Assembly: GCA_959020715.1 (NCBI GenBank)
Contig: CAUESV010000010.1
Location: 11,129-75,128, forward strand
Direction: 5' to 3'
DNA: 64,000 nucleotides
Source: an uncultured Collinsella sp.
Lineage (GTDB): Bacteria > Actinomycetota > Coriobacteriia > Coriobacteriales > Coriobacteriaceae
Shown piece by piece: positions 17,595 through 27,001 of this stretch (within the stretch, counting starts at the first letter, position 1; every line of letters begins with the position of its first letter). A program made the position numbers and the translations under genes. Under the pieces are notes generated by a model that saw nothing but the letters and a program-made list of their open reading frames with translations, was not told where the DNA came from and searched no databases.

Positions 17595-18740
17595 ATGAAC
17601 AGGCTTTTCGACAAATCGATTGTGCTGGCGTGCTGTATTGCGGCCGCCATGGGTCTTGCCGTGGACGCTCGTCTGGTTGTGGCGTTTTGCCTTGGCGTTA
17701 TAGCCACCTCGGCGTCGGAAGTCGCACGAGAAAAACACGCCCATCGCGCGAGCGAGGCCGCGAGCTACGCTTACATCATCGCTGCCGTCTTCGTGCCGCC
17801 ATTTATGCCGTTCGCACCCCTTGCCTTCTATGACATCGCGCGACGCGTGCGCCGTGAACGCATCTGGCCCGCGCTGGCGATTGGCGCCGTGTTTGTCTGC
17901 GCGCTTGTCGCGGACCTTCGTGGCGGCGTGCTCACCACCCGAACGCTGTTGCTAACCGCCATCCTTTCGATCGCTGCCACGTTGCTGTCGCTGCGCACCG
18001 CGCAGCTGGAGCGCGAACAGAAACGCATGCGTCGCACCCGCGACAAGCTGCAAGAACGCGCCCTGGCACTCGAGGCACGCAACCGCGACCTCGCCGACCG
18101 CCAGGACTACGAAGTCGAGCTCGCAACGCTCGCCGAACGCACCCGCATCGCGCGCGAGATCCACGATAACGTGGGCCACCAGCTCACGCGCGCTTCGCTC
18201 CAAACCGAAGCCTTGCGCGTGGTCCACGCCGACGAGCCCGGCGTCGCCGCCGATTTCGCCGACGTTAAACGCACGGTTGACGAGGCGCTCCAGCTCGTGC
18301 GCGCCAGCGTCCACGCGCTCAACGACAATGCGACCAACCTCTCCGTGCAGCTCGAGCGCATCGTTGAAGGCGTACGCTCGGACAGCGGCCCACAGATTGA
18401 GCTTGAAGTTTTGGCCGAGCATGCGCCCGCCAACGTCGCCAACTGCTTTGCGGCGGTGCTGCGCGAGGCGCTTTCCAACGCCATGCGCCACGCCCATGCC
18501 AAAACCATTACCGTGCGGTGCATGGAGCATCCGTCGTTTTACCAGCTCATTGTTACCGACGACGGAACAGGCGCAACCCAGGCGAGCAGCCGTGGCGCCG
18601 CGGTGGGGATGGGGCTCGCCTCCATGCGCGAGCGCGTCGAGGCGCTTGGTGGCACCTTCACCGCCGGTCCGCGCGCCGGCTCCCCCGGCTGGCGCGTGTT
18701 TGCCACCATTCCCAAACAGCAAGGAGATGAGACCCGATGA
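17595..18740 (+). CDS. Sensor histidine kinase, NarL/DesK type (HisKA_3)
   Basis: 381 residues. Four or five N-terminal membrane segments (about 8-28, 55-80, 90-108, 115-135), a coiled coil (about 135-175), the HisKA_3 dimerisation domain with phospho-acceptor His190 in REIHDNVGHQL, and an HATPase domain (N-box LREALSNAMRHA, G-boxes DDGTG and GMGLASMRERVEALGG). No extracellular sensor domain is present, so it probably senses the membrane, or its partner ABC exporter. Its stop overlaps the response-regulator start (ATGAGG at 18737). It is divergent from the ABC-2 exporter operon, which is its likely target. Confidence 0.92.
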   Translation: MNRLFDKSIVLACCIAAAMGLAVDARLVVAFCLGVIATSASEVAREKHAHRASEAASYAYIIAAVFVPPFMPFAPLAFYDIARRVRRERIWPALAIGAVFVCALVADLRGGVLTTRTLLLTAILSIAATLLSLRTAQLEREQKRMRRTRDKLQERALALEARNRDLADRQDYEVELATLAERTRIAREIHDNVGHQLTRASLQTEALRVVHADEPGVAADFADVKRTVDEALQLVRASVHALNDNATNLSVQLERIVEGVRSDSGPQIELEVLAEHAPANVANCFAAVLREALSNAMRHAHAKTITVRCMEHPSFYQLIVTDDGTGATQASSRGAAVGMGLASMRERVEALGGTFTAGPRAGSPGWRVFATIPKQQGDETR

Positions 18741-19366
18741 GGCTCATAGTTGTCGATGACGACCACTTGGTAGTCGATTCACTCAAGATTATCCTAGGCG
18801 CCCAGCCGCAGATCGAGGTGGTGGGTACCGGCGCCAATGGCGACGACGCGGTCGCGCTCTACGCTGAGCACACGCCCGACATCGCGCTGCTCGACATTCA
18901 GATGCCGGGGCGCGACGGACTTTCGGCGGCACGCGAGATCCTTGAGCGCGACCCTGCGGCGCGCGTGGTGTTTCTGACGACATTCTCGGATGACGAGTAC
19001 ATTGTGTCGGCGCTTAAACTGGGCGCCCGCGGCTATCTGATCAAAACCGATGTCGCCGCCATTCCACCGGCGTTGGCGCAGGTCATGGACGGTAAACGCG
19101 TGCTCGAGGGTAAGGCGATCGAGGATGTCGACTTTGATGGGGCGGACGCTGAAGCCGGTGCGACCCGCCGGCCCGCGGCCTTTGCCGGTCTGACCGACCG
19201 CGAGTTCGAAGTCGCCGAGCTCATCGCCCGCGGCCTCGACAACAAGGAGATCGCCGCCACCGCCTATATGGGCGAAGGCACCGTACGCAACCACATCAGC
19301 TCAATCCTTGCCAAAATGGGCCTACGCAACCGCACGCAAATCGCTATCGCCTACCTGCGAGGGTAA
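18737..19366 (+). CDS. Response regulator, NarL/LuxR type
   Basis: 209 residues. Receiver domain (about 1-120) with acidic pocket DDD (7-9), phospho-acceptor Asp53 in LLDIQMPGRDG, Thr in FLTTFSDD and Lys in YLIKTD. LuxR-type HTH at about 148-205 (LTDREFEVAELIARGLDNKEIAATAYMGEGTVRNHISSIL region). It is phosphorylated by the upstream kinase, with which it overlaps by four bases. Inferred role: control of the divergent ABC-2 exporter genes. Confidence 0.95.
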   Translation: MRLIVVDDDHLVVDSLKIILGAQPQIEVVGTGANGDDAVALYAEHTPDIALLDIQMPGRDGLSAAREILERDPAARVVFLTTFSDDEYIVSALKLGARGYLIKTDVAAIPPALAQVMDGKRVLEGKAIEDVDFDGADAEAGATRRPAAFAGLTDREFEVAELIARGLDNKEIAATAYMGEGTVRNHISSILAKMGLRNRTQIAIAYLRG

Positions 19367-19427
19367 TTACCCAACGGCCGACCACTCCGGCATAGCAAAA
19401 TGGCTGTCATCGATTTAATGCCATTTC

Positions 19428-19579
19428 AAAACTATGCCGGTTTACGGGGCTAAACTCAGGACCCCCATCCATACCCGCGTTTTCCGCCAAATGACGGCTT
19501 GTCTACCTGCGGTTTTATTTTCACGAATATCGGCATGGTTGGGGACTCGTGATTCAGCCCCGTAAACCGGCATAGTTTT
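19428..19579. repeat. 152-bp long-hairpin element, family A, copy 1
   Basis: Perfect 24-bp terminal inverted arms (19428-19451 and 19556-19579; core ATGCCGGTTTACGGGGCT). Sub-terminal complementary blocks (ACCCCCATCC / GGTTGGGGAC) and a central TACCTGCGGTTTTATTTT segment follow. GCCATTTC flanks the left end, as in the other copies. Confidence 0.9.
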
Positions 19580-19625
19580 GTCCGAGCGACCACGTCAAGT
19601 ATCTCCGCAAGCCGCTTCAAGCCAA

Positions 19626-19662
19626 AAATGATCCGTTTTCCTCCGTCCCCGGGGGATCATTT
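19626..19662. repeat. Short palindrome with GTCCCC core (family C), copy 1
   Basis: Arms AAATGATCC and GGATCATTT enclose GTTTTCCTCCGTCCCCGGG. It is the spacer between family A and family B elements. Confidence 0.8.
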
Positions 19663-19673
19663 GGCGGCGCCAA

Positions 19674-19831
19674 CCACGAAATCGGTCCATCTACTACGTT
19701 TGACTCGACACCCCTGACCATACCTTCGTTTTGAACAAAACAGCAGGCGTTCTACCTGCGGTTTTGTTTTCGCGTTTTTTCACATGGTTGAGGGTAAGGG
19801 ACTAAACGTAGTAGATGGGCCGGTTTCGTGG
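19674..19831. repeat. 158-bp long-hairpin element, family B, copy 1
   Basis: 28-bp terminal inverted arms (19674-19701 and 19804-19831; core CCATCTACTACGTTT) with two mismatches. The centre holds GCAGG/CCTGC followed by GGTTTTGTTTT, a terminator-like hairpin. Confidence 0.9.
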
Positions 19832-19859
19832 CGAACCCTTCTCGCCTACGCACAAAAGC

Positions 19860-19957
19860 GCCGCCACGGAGGAGGGAGATGCCTCCGTGGCGGCTGGGGG
19901 TAGGAGTAGGTCGGGATTTAGCCCCGCCGGCCGCCCGGGGCCTTTTAGCCCCGGGCG
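19860..19957 (-). terminator. Two GC-rich hairpins after the adhesin gene
   Basis: The hairpin nearest the stop is a perfect 10-bp stem (19932-19941 with 19948-19957) without a T-run. The second is a perfect 13-bp stem (19860-19872 with 19882-19894), followed on the minus strand by GCTTTTG. Together they terminate the 6.3-kb gene. Confidence 0.75.
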
Positions 19958-19969
19958 CTGCCAGCGTGC

Positions 19970-22900
19970 CTAGCGCTTACGGATACCCCAGACCAGGGCT
20001 CCGACGCCGGCCATGGCGATAACAAATGCCATGAGCAGTGCGGTGGCCTGCTGGTCGCCCGTGGTGGGCAGGAAACCCTTGACCGTCTTGACGATGTTCG
20101 TCACGGTCTTGGGCGTGCCGGGATCGGGCGTCGGCACGGGCGCCTCGGGCTTCTTGTACGTGTTGTTGAACACGATACCCTCGACGCTCTTGTCGCCCTT
20201 GGTAAAGGCGACGTTCGCCTTGAGGTTGCCCTCGCCGTCGTCGACCACGTTGACGGTCGCGGTAAAGACGGACTTGTCGTAGGTCATACCGGCCTCGTCG
20301 CCCTTGACCTCGCTGATGGTGTAGACGTACGTACCGGGCTCGCCGTACTCGAACTTGTCGAAGTTGATCTTGCCGTCGGCATCGTTGGTAACCGTAGACT
20401 CTACGCCCTCGCCAACGAGCTTAAAGCTGAACTCGTCCTTCTTGAGCTCGCGTCCCTCGAGCACCTTGATGGCGCCGATGGAGACCTGCGTGGGCATGGC
20501 GTGATACTTGATGGTAAAGCCAGCCGACTCGGTGGTTCCCTCGAGCTTGTGCGTCGCGGTCAGCGTGCCATCGCCGTTGTCGGATACGGTGGTCACGACG
20601 GTGTAGGTCATACCGTCATAGGTGACGCCCTTGTACAGGCCGAGCGCGTTGGGGCAAGCCTCGCGCAGCGTGTACGTGTGCGTACCGGGCGCCTCGTAGC
20701 GGATCGGGCTCAGCGTAACGTTACCGTTGGCGTCGTTGGTGCCGCTGGCGACAAGCACGCCGTCCTCGAGCAGCTCAAACGTGAACTCGCCAGCCGCAAG
20801 GTCGCGTCCGGTCAGACGCTTAACCGTCTTGACCTGATCGGTCACGGAAGAGTCGGTGGGCGCCACGCTGTACGTGTTGGTGAACGTGAAGTCCGTACCG
20901 TCGTCGCCGTTGCGCACGACACTCAGATGTCCGGCACCGTCATCGGTCACGGTGTAGGAAACCTTGCGCGTGGCGTTGGTGTCGTTGGTCACGCCAGGGG
21001 CGCTACCGGATTCGGTCACCGTATAGGTAAAGGTGTGCGAGCGCGGGGCGGCGGGGGCCTCGGGCTTGGACTCGTCGCTGGACTCGTCGGCGTTGGCATC
21101 AGCGTCGTCGTCGGCCTCTTCAGCCTCTGCCTCTTCGGCTTCGTCTGCCTCGGCCTTGTCGGTCACATCGTCCGTCACGCCCAAGGCGCGGCTGAGATCC
21201 TCGAGCGTAAAGTGGATCTTGCCAAAGTCCACGTTGCCGGCCGCGTCGTTGGTTGCGGTCGTGCGCTCGGGCATCGGGGCACCCGCCTCGTCGGCGGTCA
21301 CGGTAAAGGTGAACTTATCCGTGATGTCGGCCGGGGTCAGGCCCTCGGCTGCCTGGAGCTTCTTGGTGCCGGCGAGTGCGGCGTCCGCGGCATCGGCGCC
21401 GTAGACGTTCTCGAACAAGGGCTCGACGCCACCGTAGTCGACCGTTGCCGTCAGGGTACCGTCACCGTTATCGACGACGATAACCTTAAAGCCAAAGTAC
21501 CACGTTGTAGCAGAAACGCCGTTCGGCAGCCCGTGTATAGCTTCGTACGCCGTGTAGTTAATGGTCCAAGCGAGCTTACCGTCCTTGTCGGTACGATGGG
21601 CAAGCCCAGCAGACTCAAGATCGGCAAGCATCTTGGTGTCGTAGTGCAGCGCATCAAAGCTCACGTGCCCGCCGATATTGGGCTTGAGATTTTCATAACC
21701 CACAAGCTCACCCTGATAGGCGATACCGAACCAGAACTCACCGTCGACCATCGGGCGACCAGTCAGGGTCTTGGCGGCAACGACCTGAGCAACGGTGCCA
21801 CCAGGCGTGTTGGTCGTAGCGCTATAGCTGTTGACGAACGGGACCACGGCACTCTCGACCGCAGCCGCGCCGGTCTTGTACTCGGTCACCAGCGTGCCCT
21901 CGGAACCGCCGGAGACGGTCGTCGTGGCGGTGAGCGTACCGGCGGTGTCGTCGGCGATGGCGATCGTCACGGTGCGGACAGCGTCGTCGTAGGTGTAACC
22001 GGGCTGGCCGTCATTCTTCTCGGCCACGGTGTACGTAAAGGTCTTGCCGGCGTCAGCCTGCGTAAACTTGACCTCATGGCCCGCCAGAATGTCAATCAGA
22101 CCGACCGTTGCCTCTGCCGTCGCAGGGGACTTGAAAGTGTTGACCCCGTGCAGCAGGCCAAGCGCGTTAGCCGAGGCCTCGTCGGCGGGCGTCACGGTAA
22201 AGGTAAACTGGCCCTCGGTCATGGGACGTCCGGAGAGGGTCTTGCTGAGCTTAAGGCCGCCGGCCGCGACGTAATCGAGCTCAGTGCGGTACGTGTTGGT
22301 AAAGCGGCCGCTTTCCTTCTTGGTGACGTTGGCGATCAGGACGCCCTTGCCGTTATCAGTCACGGTTACTTCGGCGGTTGCGACATGCGCGTCATACGTC
22401 ATACCGGCCGCGCTGCCCGCGTTCTCGCGGATCTCGTACTTGTAGGTTCCGGCAGCCGTGTAGTGGATCTTGCCGAACTTGATGGCGGCGATGCCATCCT
22501 CCGCGTCCTTCTTGCACACGGTTACGGTTGCGGGATCGGGCAGCGGGGTGCCCTCGGGGGCGGTGACGGTAAAGCTGAACTTGTCCGCATCCGTCCAGTC
22601 GCGGCCGTCAATGGCCTTGCTCAGGTCAAAGTCGAGCTCTGCGTCGATCGGGTTCACACTGTAGGAGTTCTCGAAAGTTGCAGCCTTGACGTCGTCCTTC
22701 AGAACATGCTCGGCCTTGAGGGTGCCGTCGCCGTTATCGGTGATGGTGGTCTCGATGGTGAACTTGGCATCGCTGTAGGTGATACCGCCGGCGTTGCCCT
22801 TGACCTCGCGCAGCGTGTAGGTGTGCGTTCCAGCCTTGTCGTACTTCACGGGGCTCATCGTGATCTTGCCATCGGCGGCGTTCTTGCCGGTGGCGACGAC

Positions 22901-25900
22901 CTTGGCGTCCTTGCCCTCGCCCTCGACGAGCTCGAAGGAGAACTCGCCCTCAGCCATGTCGCGGCCGGTCAGGACCTTGGTCGCGGCGATCTGGTCGGTG
23001 ACGCTCGTCTTGACAGGCGTCACGCTGTAGGTATTGGTGAACGTAAATGCCACATCGCCGTCCGGCTTGCGGGACACCCTCAGATTGCCCTTGCTGTCAT
23101 CGGTCACGGTGAAGGAAACCGTACGCGGAGGCTTGGCGTCGTTGGTCACGCCAGCGACCTCGCCGGATTCGGTCACGGTGTAGGTAAAGGTATGCTCGCG
23201 CTTCTCGGGCTTCTCGCCCAGAGCCTTGTTAAGGTCGTCGAGCGTAAAGGTAATCTTGCCAAAGTCGACCTTGCCGTCGACGTCGTTGTGCACGCTCGTG
23301 CTCGCAGGCATAGGCGCGCCCTCTTCACCGGTCACGGTAAAGGTGAACTTGCCGGTGATATCAGCCGGGGTAAGAGCGTCGTCAACCTGCAGATTCTTGA
23401 TACCCGCAAGCGATGCCTCGGTAGCATTCGTGGTGTAGGCGTTCTTGAACTCGATGCTCTTGACGTCCTTGGCGTCCTTCAGCTCGTGCGTGGCAACCAG
23501 CTGGCCCTTGCCATTATCGGCGATGGTCGTCACGATGGTGTAGACCGCGTCATCGTAGTCAATACCGCCGGCGTTGCCCTTAACCTCATGCAGCTTGTAG
23601 GTGTGCTGGCCGATCTCGGTGTACTTGATGGCACTGAACGTCACCTTGCCGTCGGCAGCGTTCTTAACGGTCTCGATAAGCTCAGAGTCCTCATCCTTAA
23701 TCTCGCGCAGCTCAAAGCTGAACTCACCGACCGTAAGGTCGCGCCCGGTCAGAGACTTGGTCACGTCAATCTTGTCGGTAACGCTGGACTCAACAGGCTC
23801 CGCAGTGTAGACGTTCTTGAACTCGGTCTCGTCGGCTTCGCTCCATGTCGCCTTCACAGCGGCGCTGAGCTCGCCCCTCTTGTTGGGCGTTACCGTCACG
23901 GTGACCTCCGCGACGTTCTTGCTGTAGGCAATGCCGTCAACCGTAGTCCCGGCGTTCTTTTCGCTGACCCTGTAGACGTACGTGCCGGGCTCGGTGTATT
24001 TGATCGTGCCGAAGTCGATGACAGCCTTACCCTTGTCGTCCAGATCGTCCTTGGTCACAGACGCGGTCACGGGCGCTGTCGCGGACTCGGGTATCGGGGC
24101 ACCGTTCTCGGACGTCAGCCCAAACTCAAACGTGTCCTCCTTCGTCCAGTCGCGGCCCTCGAGTACCTTGGTCAGGTCAAAGCCGGCCTTGGTATCCTTG
24201 GTATCCACCGTTACCGGCGTCATGTCGTACTTATAGCTGATCTTGCCGTTGTTGCCCAGGTAGGAGTTGACATGCGTCGCGGTCGCCTTGGCGGATATGT
24301 TGTTCCACTTGGGATTGAGTACGTCGGTCGCGGTATCGGTTTTGTTGCCGCCCACGCTCTCCTTGGTGGTGTGGAGCTCATCGATAAAGGCCAGGCGTGC
24401 GGTTCCCACAGTAAACACCAAGTTACCGTTCTCATCGGGAACAATCGCGCCGTCGAACTTCGCGGCGTCGCCGCCGATAAACTCGATGACGGCGGTGGCG
24501 GGCTTGGCCTCGCCGTTCTCGCCCTGCTCTTCAAACTTATCCTTGTAGTAATAGGTGCCGGTATCTGCCAGCGAATTCTTTGCGGGCTGCGTGCATTCCT
24601 TATCCGTGTAAATAGGAGTCTGCTTCTGGAAGTAGTAGTAGCGGTTGGTGTCGGCGGGTTCAAAGGTCGCAACCGTATCGCCCATCGCACCGTCGCTCCA
24701 CTTGTTCGCAAAGAAGTTCACGGTCTTGGTGCCGTCAACGACGGTCGTATTATGCTCGATGTAATCCTTGAGCCCCGCTACCTTCTCGGGCGTAAACAGG
24801 TTGTCGAGTGCGACCTTCTTCACGCTCGAGGCATACTTCACCTGGATGGGCTTAACGGTATCGACCGAAAGCTTGCCGTCTACGGTCTTAAAGTGACTCA
24901 GCGGAATCAACGACGCGGGAATGTTGACCGTTACGATATCGCCCTTCTGGGGATTGTCGTCGCCGGCACGCTGCACGGTAATGAGCAGGTCTTTTGCCTT
25001 GCCATCGAACTCGTACGTATCGGTCTTGGTTTCTTTGTTGACCATCTTGCTCGGATTGGTAAACGGCGTGCCGTTGATGACGGCCTCGGTGAAGCTGTCG
25101 ACCTGCATAAAGTCGCCCAGCTCATCGGTAAACGTGATGTAGCCGGACTTGGTCTCGTCGTAGCCCTTGTGGATTTCGGTCGGATAAGGCGGCTCCGACG
25201 TAATGGCCTGCGAGATGTCGTCGAAGACCTTCTTGAGCTCTTCTGCATTGGTCGCCGACTTGTAGTAGTCGGAGTTTTCCGCGCGTGTGCCGTGGGTATC
25301 CCATGCCGTGGCATTGGGATAGTTGCTCGAAACGGCCTGCATGAACTTGTTCTCTTTTTGGCTTCTTCCCGAATCCTGGATACCAGCGCTGGGGTTCGCA
25401 CCGTCAAAGATGCCGATGGTATAGACGGCAGCCTTGCTGTCCTTCATATTCTTGGCAGCCGTCACGGTCTTGGCAGCCGTCACGGCTTTATTAGCGACGT
25501 CAGAGTTGAACGTGTTGCCACTCGTTGGCGTGCCGTCGGTAAAGAACACAACGACCTTCTTGGCGCCTGCACGACCGGAAGGAATATCCCTAGCCAGTTC
25601 CAGACCATAGTCGGCGCGCGTTGCACCAGCGGGTGTAATCTGGGCAATCCTATCCTTAAGAGCTTTCACGTTGCCGCCGGAGCAATCGGTCAGGCCCTTC
25701 ATTACCTGTGTGTTATTGTAGTTGTACCATCCATACCTATCGTTGCCGATATTGTTGGACTTCTCGCCCGCAAACTTAACAATGGCAACCCTGTGCTGCC
25801 TATCGACGCCCTCGATACCCTCGTTTTGCTTGGCGATGGTATTGATAAAGCTGTTCGCAGCGCTCTTCAGTGCATCGATACGCTTGGTGCGATCTCCGCC

Positions 25901-26293
25901 ACCCATAGGATCATCCATCGAGCCAGAAGCATCCAGCACCATCACGATGTCGAGCGGCGTGGTGACCGTCACGGTTGAATTAGACGTCGAGGACATCGCC
26001 GAAAGCGTGGTCAAAAAGTCCGACTCTTCATTTTCCCCGGTTGCCTTGACCGTCTTGTCGGTCCAGATTCGACCGACGTTTTGGGTCGTCACCTTATTGC
26101 CACCATGGCCCGCCGCCCAGATTTCCCAGCGTCCGCTGGTGTCGGGGTCGACGACTTTTCCGGCCATTTCCGGTCCGTCCATTCCGGTGCTGGACCTGGC
26201 GTTGGCCTCGGGCAGCATGGCAAATGCTGCAGCCGGCAACACAAGCACTACGGCAAGTATCACCGCCAAGAGACCCCTCGTGTACTTACTCAT
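19970..26293 (-). CDS. Giant sortase-anchored adhesin: VWA domain plus about ten FctA/Spy0128-type pilin domains
   Basis: 2107 residues. Signal peptide about 1-33 (LLAVILAVVLVLPAAAFA). A von Willebrand A domain at about 110-370 has MIDAS motif DASGSMDD. A mixed beta region follows to about residue 680. Then come tandem domains, each opening with a K-x-L-x-GR pattern: TKVLEGRDW, TKSLTGRDL, TKVLTGRDM, SKAIDGRDW, SKTLSGRPM, AKTLTGRPM, VKRLTGRDL and IKVLEGREL, plus two variants, AGIKNLQ and AGTKKLQ. These are FctA/Spy0128-like modules with probable internal Lys-Asn isopeptide bonds. The C-terminus is FLPTTGDQ, a hydrophobic helix and RKR, i.e. an LPXTG sorting signal. One module carries a long Asp/Glu/Ala insert. 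It is displayed on the cell wall; no sortase is in the window. GAAGGGAGA precedes the ATG. Confidence 0.93.
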   Translation of the reverse strand: MSKYTRGLLAVILAVVLVLPAAAFAMLPEANARSSTGMDGPEMAGKVVDPDTSGRWEIWAAGHGGNKVTTQNVGRIWTDKTVKATGENEESDFLTTLSAMSSTSNSTVTVTTPLDIVMVLDASGSMDDPMGGGDRTKRIDALKSAANSFINTIAKQNEGIEGVDRQHRVAIVKFAGEKSNNIGNDRYGWYNYNNTQVMKGLTDCSGGNVKALKDRIAQITPAGATRADYGLELARDIPSGRAGAKKVVVFFTDGTPTSGNTFNSDVANKAVTAAKTVTAAKNMKDSKAAVYTIGIFDGANPSAGIQDSGRSQKENKFMQAVSSNYPNATAWDTHGTRAENSDYYKSATNAEELKKVFDDISQAITSEPPYPTEIHKGYDETKSGYITFTDELGDFMQVDSFTEAVINGTPFTNPSKMVNKETKTDTYEFDGKAKDLLITVQRAGDDNPQKGDIVTVNIPASLIPLSHFKTVDGKLSVDTVKPIQVKYASSVKKVALDNLFTPEKVAGLKDYIEHNTTVVDGTKTVNFFANKWSDGAMGDTVATFEPADTNRYYYFQKQTPIYTDKECTQPAKNSLADTGTYYYKDKFEEQGENGEAKPATAVIEFIGGDAAKFDGAIVPDENGNLVFTVGTARLAFIDELHTTKESVGGNKTDTATDVLNPKWNNISAKATATHVNSYLGNNGKISYKYDMTPVTVDTKDTKAGFDLTKVLEGRDWTKEDTFEFGLTSENGAPIPESATAPVTASVTKDDLDDKGKAVIDFGTIKYTEPGTYVYRVSEKNAGTTVDGIAYSKNVAEVTVTVTPNKRGELSAAVKATWSEADETEFKNVYTAEPVESSVTDKIDVTKSLTGRDLTVGEFSFELREIKDEDSELIETVKNAADGKVTFSAIKYTEIGQHTYKLHEVKGNAGGIDYDDAVYTIVTTIADNGKGQLVATHELKDAKDVKSIEFKNAYTTNATEASLAGIKNLQVDDALTPADITGKFTFTVTGEEGAPMPASTSVHNDVDGKVDFGKITFTLDDLNKALGEKPEKREHTFTYTVTESGEVAGVTNDAKPPRTVSFTVTDDSKGNLRVSRKPDGDVAFTFTNTYSVTPVKTSVTDQIAATKVLTGRDMAEGEFSFELVEGEGKDAKVVATGKNAADGKITMSPVKYDKAGTHTYTLREVKGNAGGITYSDAKFTIETTITDNGDGTLKAEHVLKDDVKAATFENSYSVNPIDAELDFDLSKAIDGRDWTDADKFSFTVTAPEGTPLPDPATVTVCKKDAEDGIAAIKFGKIHYTAAGTYKYEIRENAGSAAGMTYDAHVATAEVTVTDNGKGVLIANVTKKESGRFTNTYRTELDYVAAGGLKLSKTLSGRPMTEGQFTFTVTPADEASANALGLLHGVNTFKSPATAEATVGLIDILAGHEVKFTQADAGKTFTYTVAEKNDGQPGYTYDDAVRTVTIAIADDTAGTLTATTTVSGGSEGTLVTEYKTGAAAVESAVVPFVNSYSATTNTPGGTVAQVVAAKTLTGRPMVDGEFWFGIAYQGELVGYENLKPNIGGHVSFDALHYDTKMLADLESAGLAHRTDKDGKLAWTINYTAYEAIHGLPNGVSATTWYFGFKVIVVDNGDGTLTATVDYGGVEPLFENVYGADAADAALAGTKKLQAAEGLTPADITDKFTFTVTADEAGAPMPERTTATNDAAGNVDFGKIHFTLEDLSRALGVTDDVTDKAEADEAEEAEAEEADDDADANADESSDESKPEAPAAPRSHTFTYTVTESGSAPGVTNDTNATRKVSYTVTDDGAGHLSVVRNGDDGTDFTFTNTYSVAPTDSSVTDQVKTVKRLTGRDLAAGEFTFELLEDGVLVASGTNDANGNVTLSPIRYEAPGTHTYTLREACPNALGLYKGVTYDGMTYTVVTTVSDNGDGTLTATHKLEGTTESAGFTIKYHAMPTQVSIGAIKVLEGRELKKDEFSFKLVGEGVESTVTNDADGKINFDKFEYGEPGTYVYTISEVKGDEAGMTYDKSVFTATVNVVDDGEGNLKANVAFTKGDKSVEGIVFNNTYKKPEAPVPTPDPGTPKTVTNIVKTVKGFLPTTGDQQATALLMAFVIAMAGVGALVWGIRKR

Positions 26294-26469
26294 CGCGTCT
26301 CCCTTCTCGCGGTCTCAGACCTTGCAACAGCCTAAAGTTACGAAATGAGACACAATTTGGGCAGGTGACACATGTTCCAGATTCTGTTTTGGGCGTGAGA
26401 CAAATGTCTCACCAAAGTTGAGACACGGCGTTTTCGCAGGAAAACGGGTGCGACTCAAGATCGGCGGGG

Positions 26470-26510
26470 GCAAAAGAGCCCGTTTTCCTCCGTCCCCGGG
26501 GGATCAATTG
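26470..26510. repeat. Family C palindrome, copy 2
   Basis: Homologous to the 19626 copy: CGTTTTCCTCCGTCCCCGG followed by GGGATCAATTG. It lies ten bases before a family B element. Confidence 0.7.
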
Positions 26511-26520
26511 GTGGTGCTCA

Positions 26521-26678
26521 CCACGAAACAGGCCCATCTACTACGTTTGACCCGATACCCCCGACCACAACCGCATTTCATGAAAAGCCGCAGGCGTTCT
26601 ACCTGCGGTTTTATTTTTGCGCTGTTCGCCATGGTTGAGGGTAGCAGCCCAAACGTAGTAGATGGGCCAGTTTCGTGG
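26521..26678. repeat. 158-bp long-hairpin element, family B, copy 2
   Basis: 28-bp arms (26521-26548 and 26651-26678) with one mismatch. The central CCGCAGG/CCTGCGG hairpin is followed by TTTTATTTTT. Length is identical to copies 1 and 3. Confidence 0.92.
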
Positions 26679-26710
26679 CAGATGGGTCACGCAGCGGCCC
26701 TCGCGAGGCC

Positions 26711-26746
26711 AAAATGATCCGCTTCCCTCTGTCCATGGGAAATCAA
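26711..26746. repeat. Family C-like palindrome, degenerate copy
   Basis: AAAATGATCCGCTTCCCTCT then GTCCATGGGAAATCAA, a decayed version of the 19626 unit, placed between family B and family A elements. Confidence 0.55.
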
Positions 26747-26773
26747 GGGCCGTTATCGATATGGTGCCATTTC

Positions 26774-26925
26774 AAAACTATGCCGGATTACGGGGCTAAA
26801 GTCGGGCCCCTCATCCATACCTCTATTTTTTGAAAAAAGGCAGGCTATCTACCTGCAGTTTTGTTTTTGCGATTTTCTGTATGGTCGGAGGTTCGCTATC
26901 TAGCCCCGTAATCCGTCATAGTTTT
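26774..26925. repeat. 152-bp long-hairpin element, family A, copy 2
   Basis: 25-bp arms (26774-26798 and 26901-26925) with one mismatch. The central GCAGG/CCTGC hairpin is followed by AGTTTTGTTTTT. GCCATTTC flanks the left end. Length equals the other two copies. Confidence 0.9.
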
Positions 26926-26957
26926 GTTCGCGACGGCACAACCGCGCGTTTAAGCGC

Positions 26958-26991
26958 GGGGCCGGTGGGGCATTTTTGCCCCACCGGCCCC
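26958..26991 (-). terminator. Terminator hairpin of the hydrogenase operon
   Basis: A perfect 14-bp GC-rich stem (26958-26971 with 26978-26991) with a six-base loop, ten bases after the last operon gene. No T-run follows, so it may instead protect the 3' end. Confidence 0.65.
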
Positions 26992-27001
26992 TATTCCAGC
27001 G

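Noticed and set aside
19674..19831. IS-derived element with terminal inverted repeats
   Set aside because: There is no coding capacity, no target duplication visible and a constant 158-bp length with an internal terminator. It is kept as a non-autonomous repeat of unknown origin, not an insertion sequence.
20501..25978. Very long open frame on the plus strand opposite the adhesin gene
   Set aside because: It is antisense to a gene with clear signal peptide, VWA, repeated modules and LPXTG motif. High GC at third codon positions creates such frames; the same holds for 4217-6766 and 10992-12965.
26418..26717. Short protein gene in the 26.4-26.7-kb gap
   Set aside because: The frame consists of family C and B repeat sequence, has no Shine-Dalgarno and is not a plausible protein.
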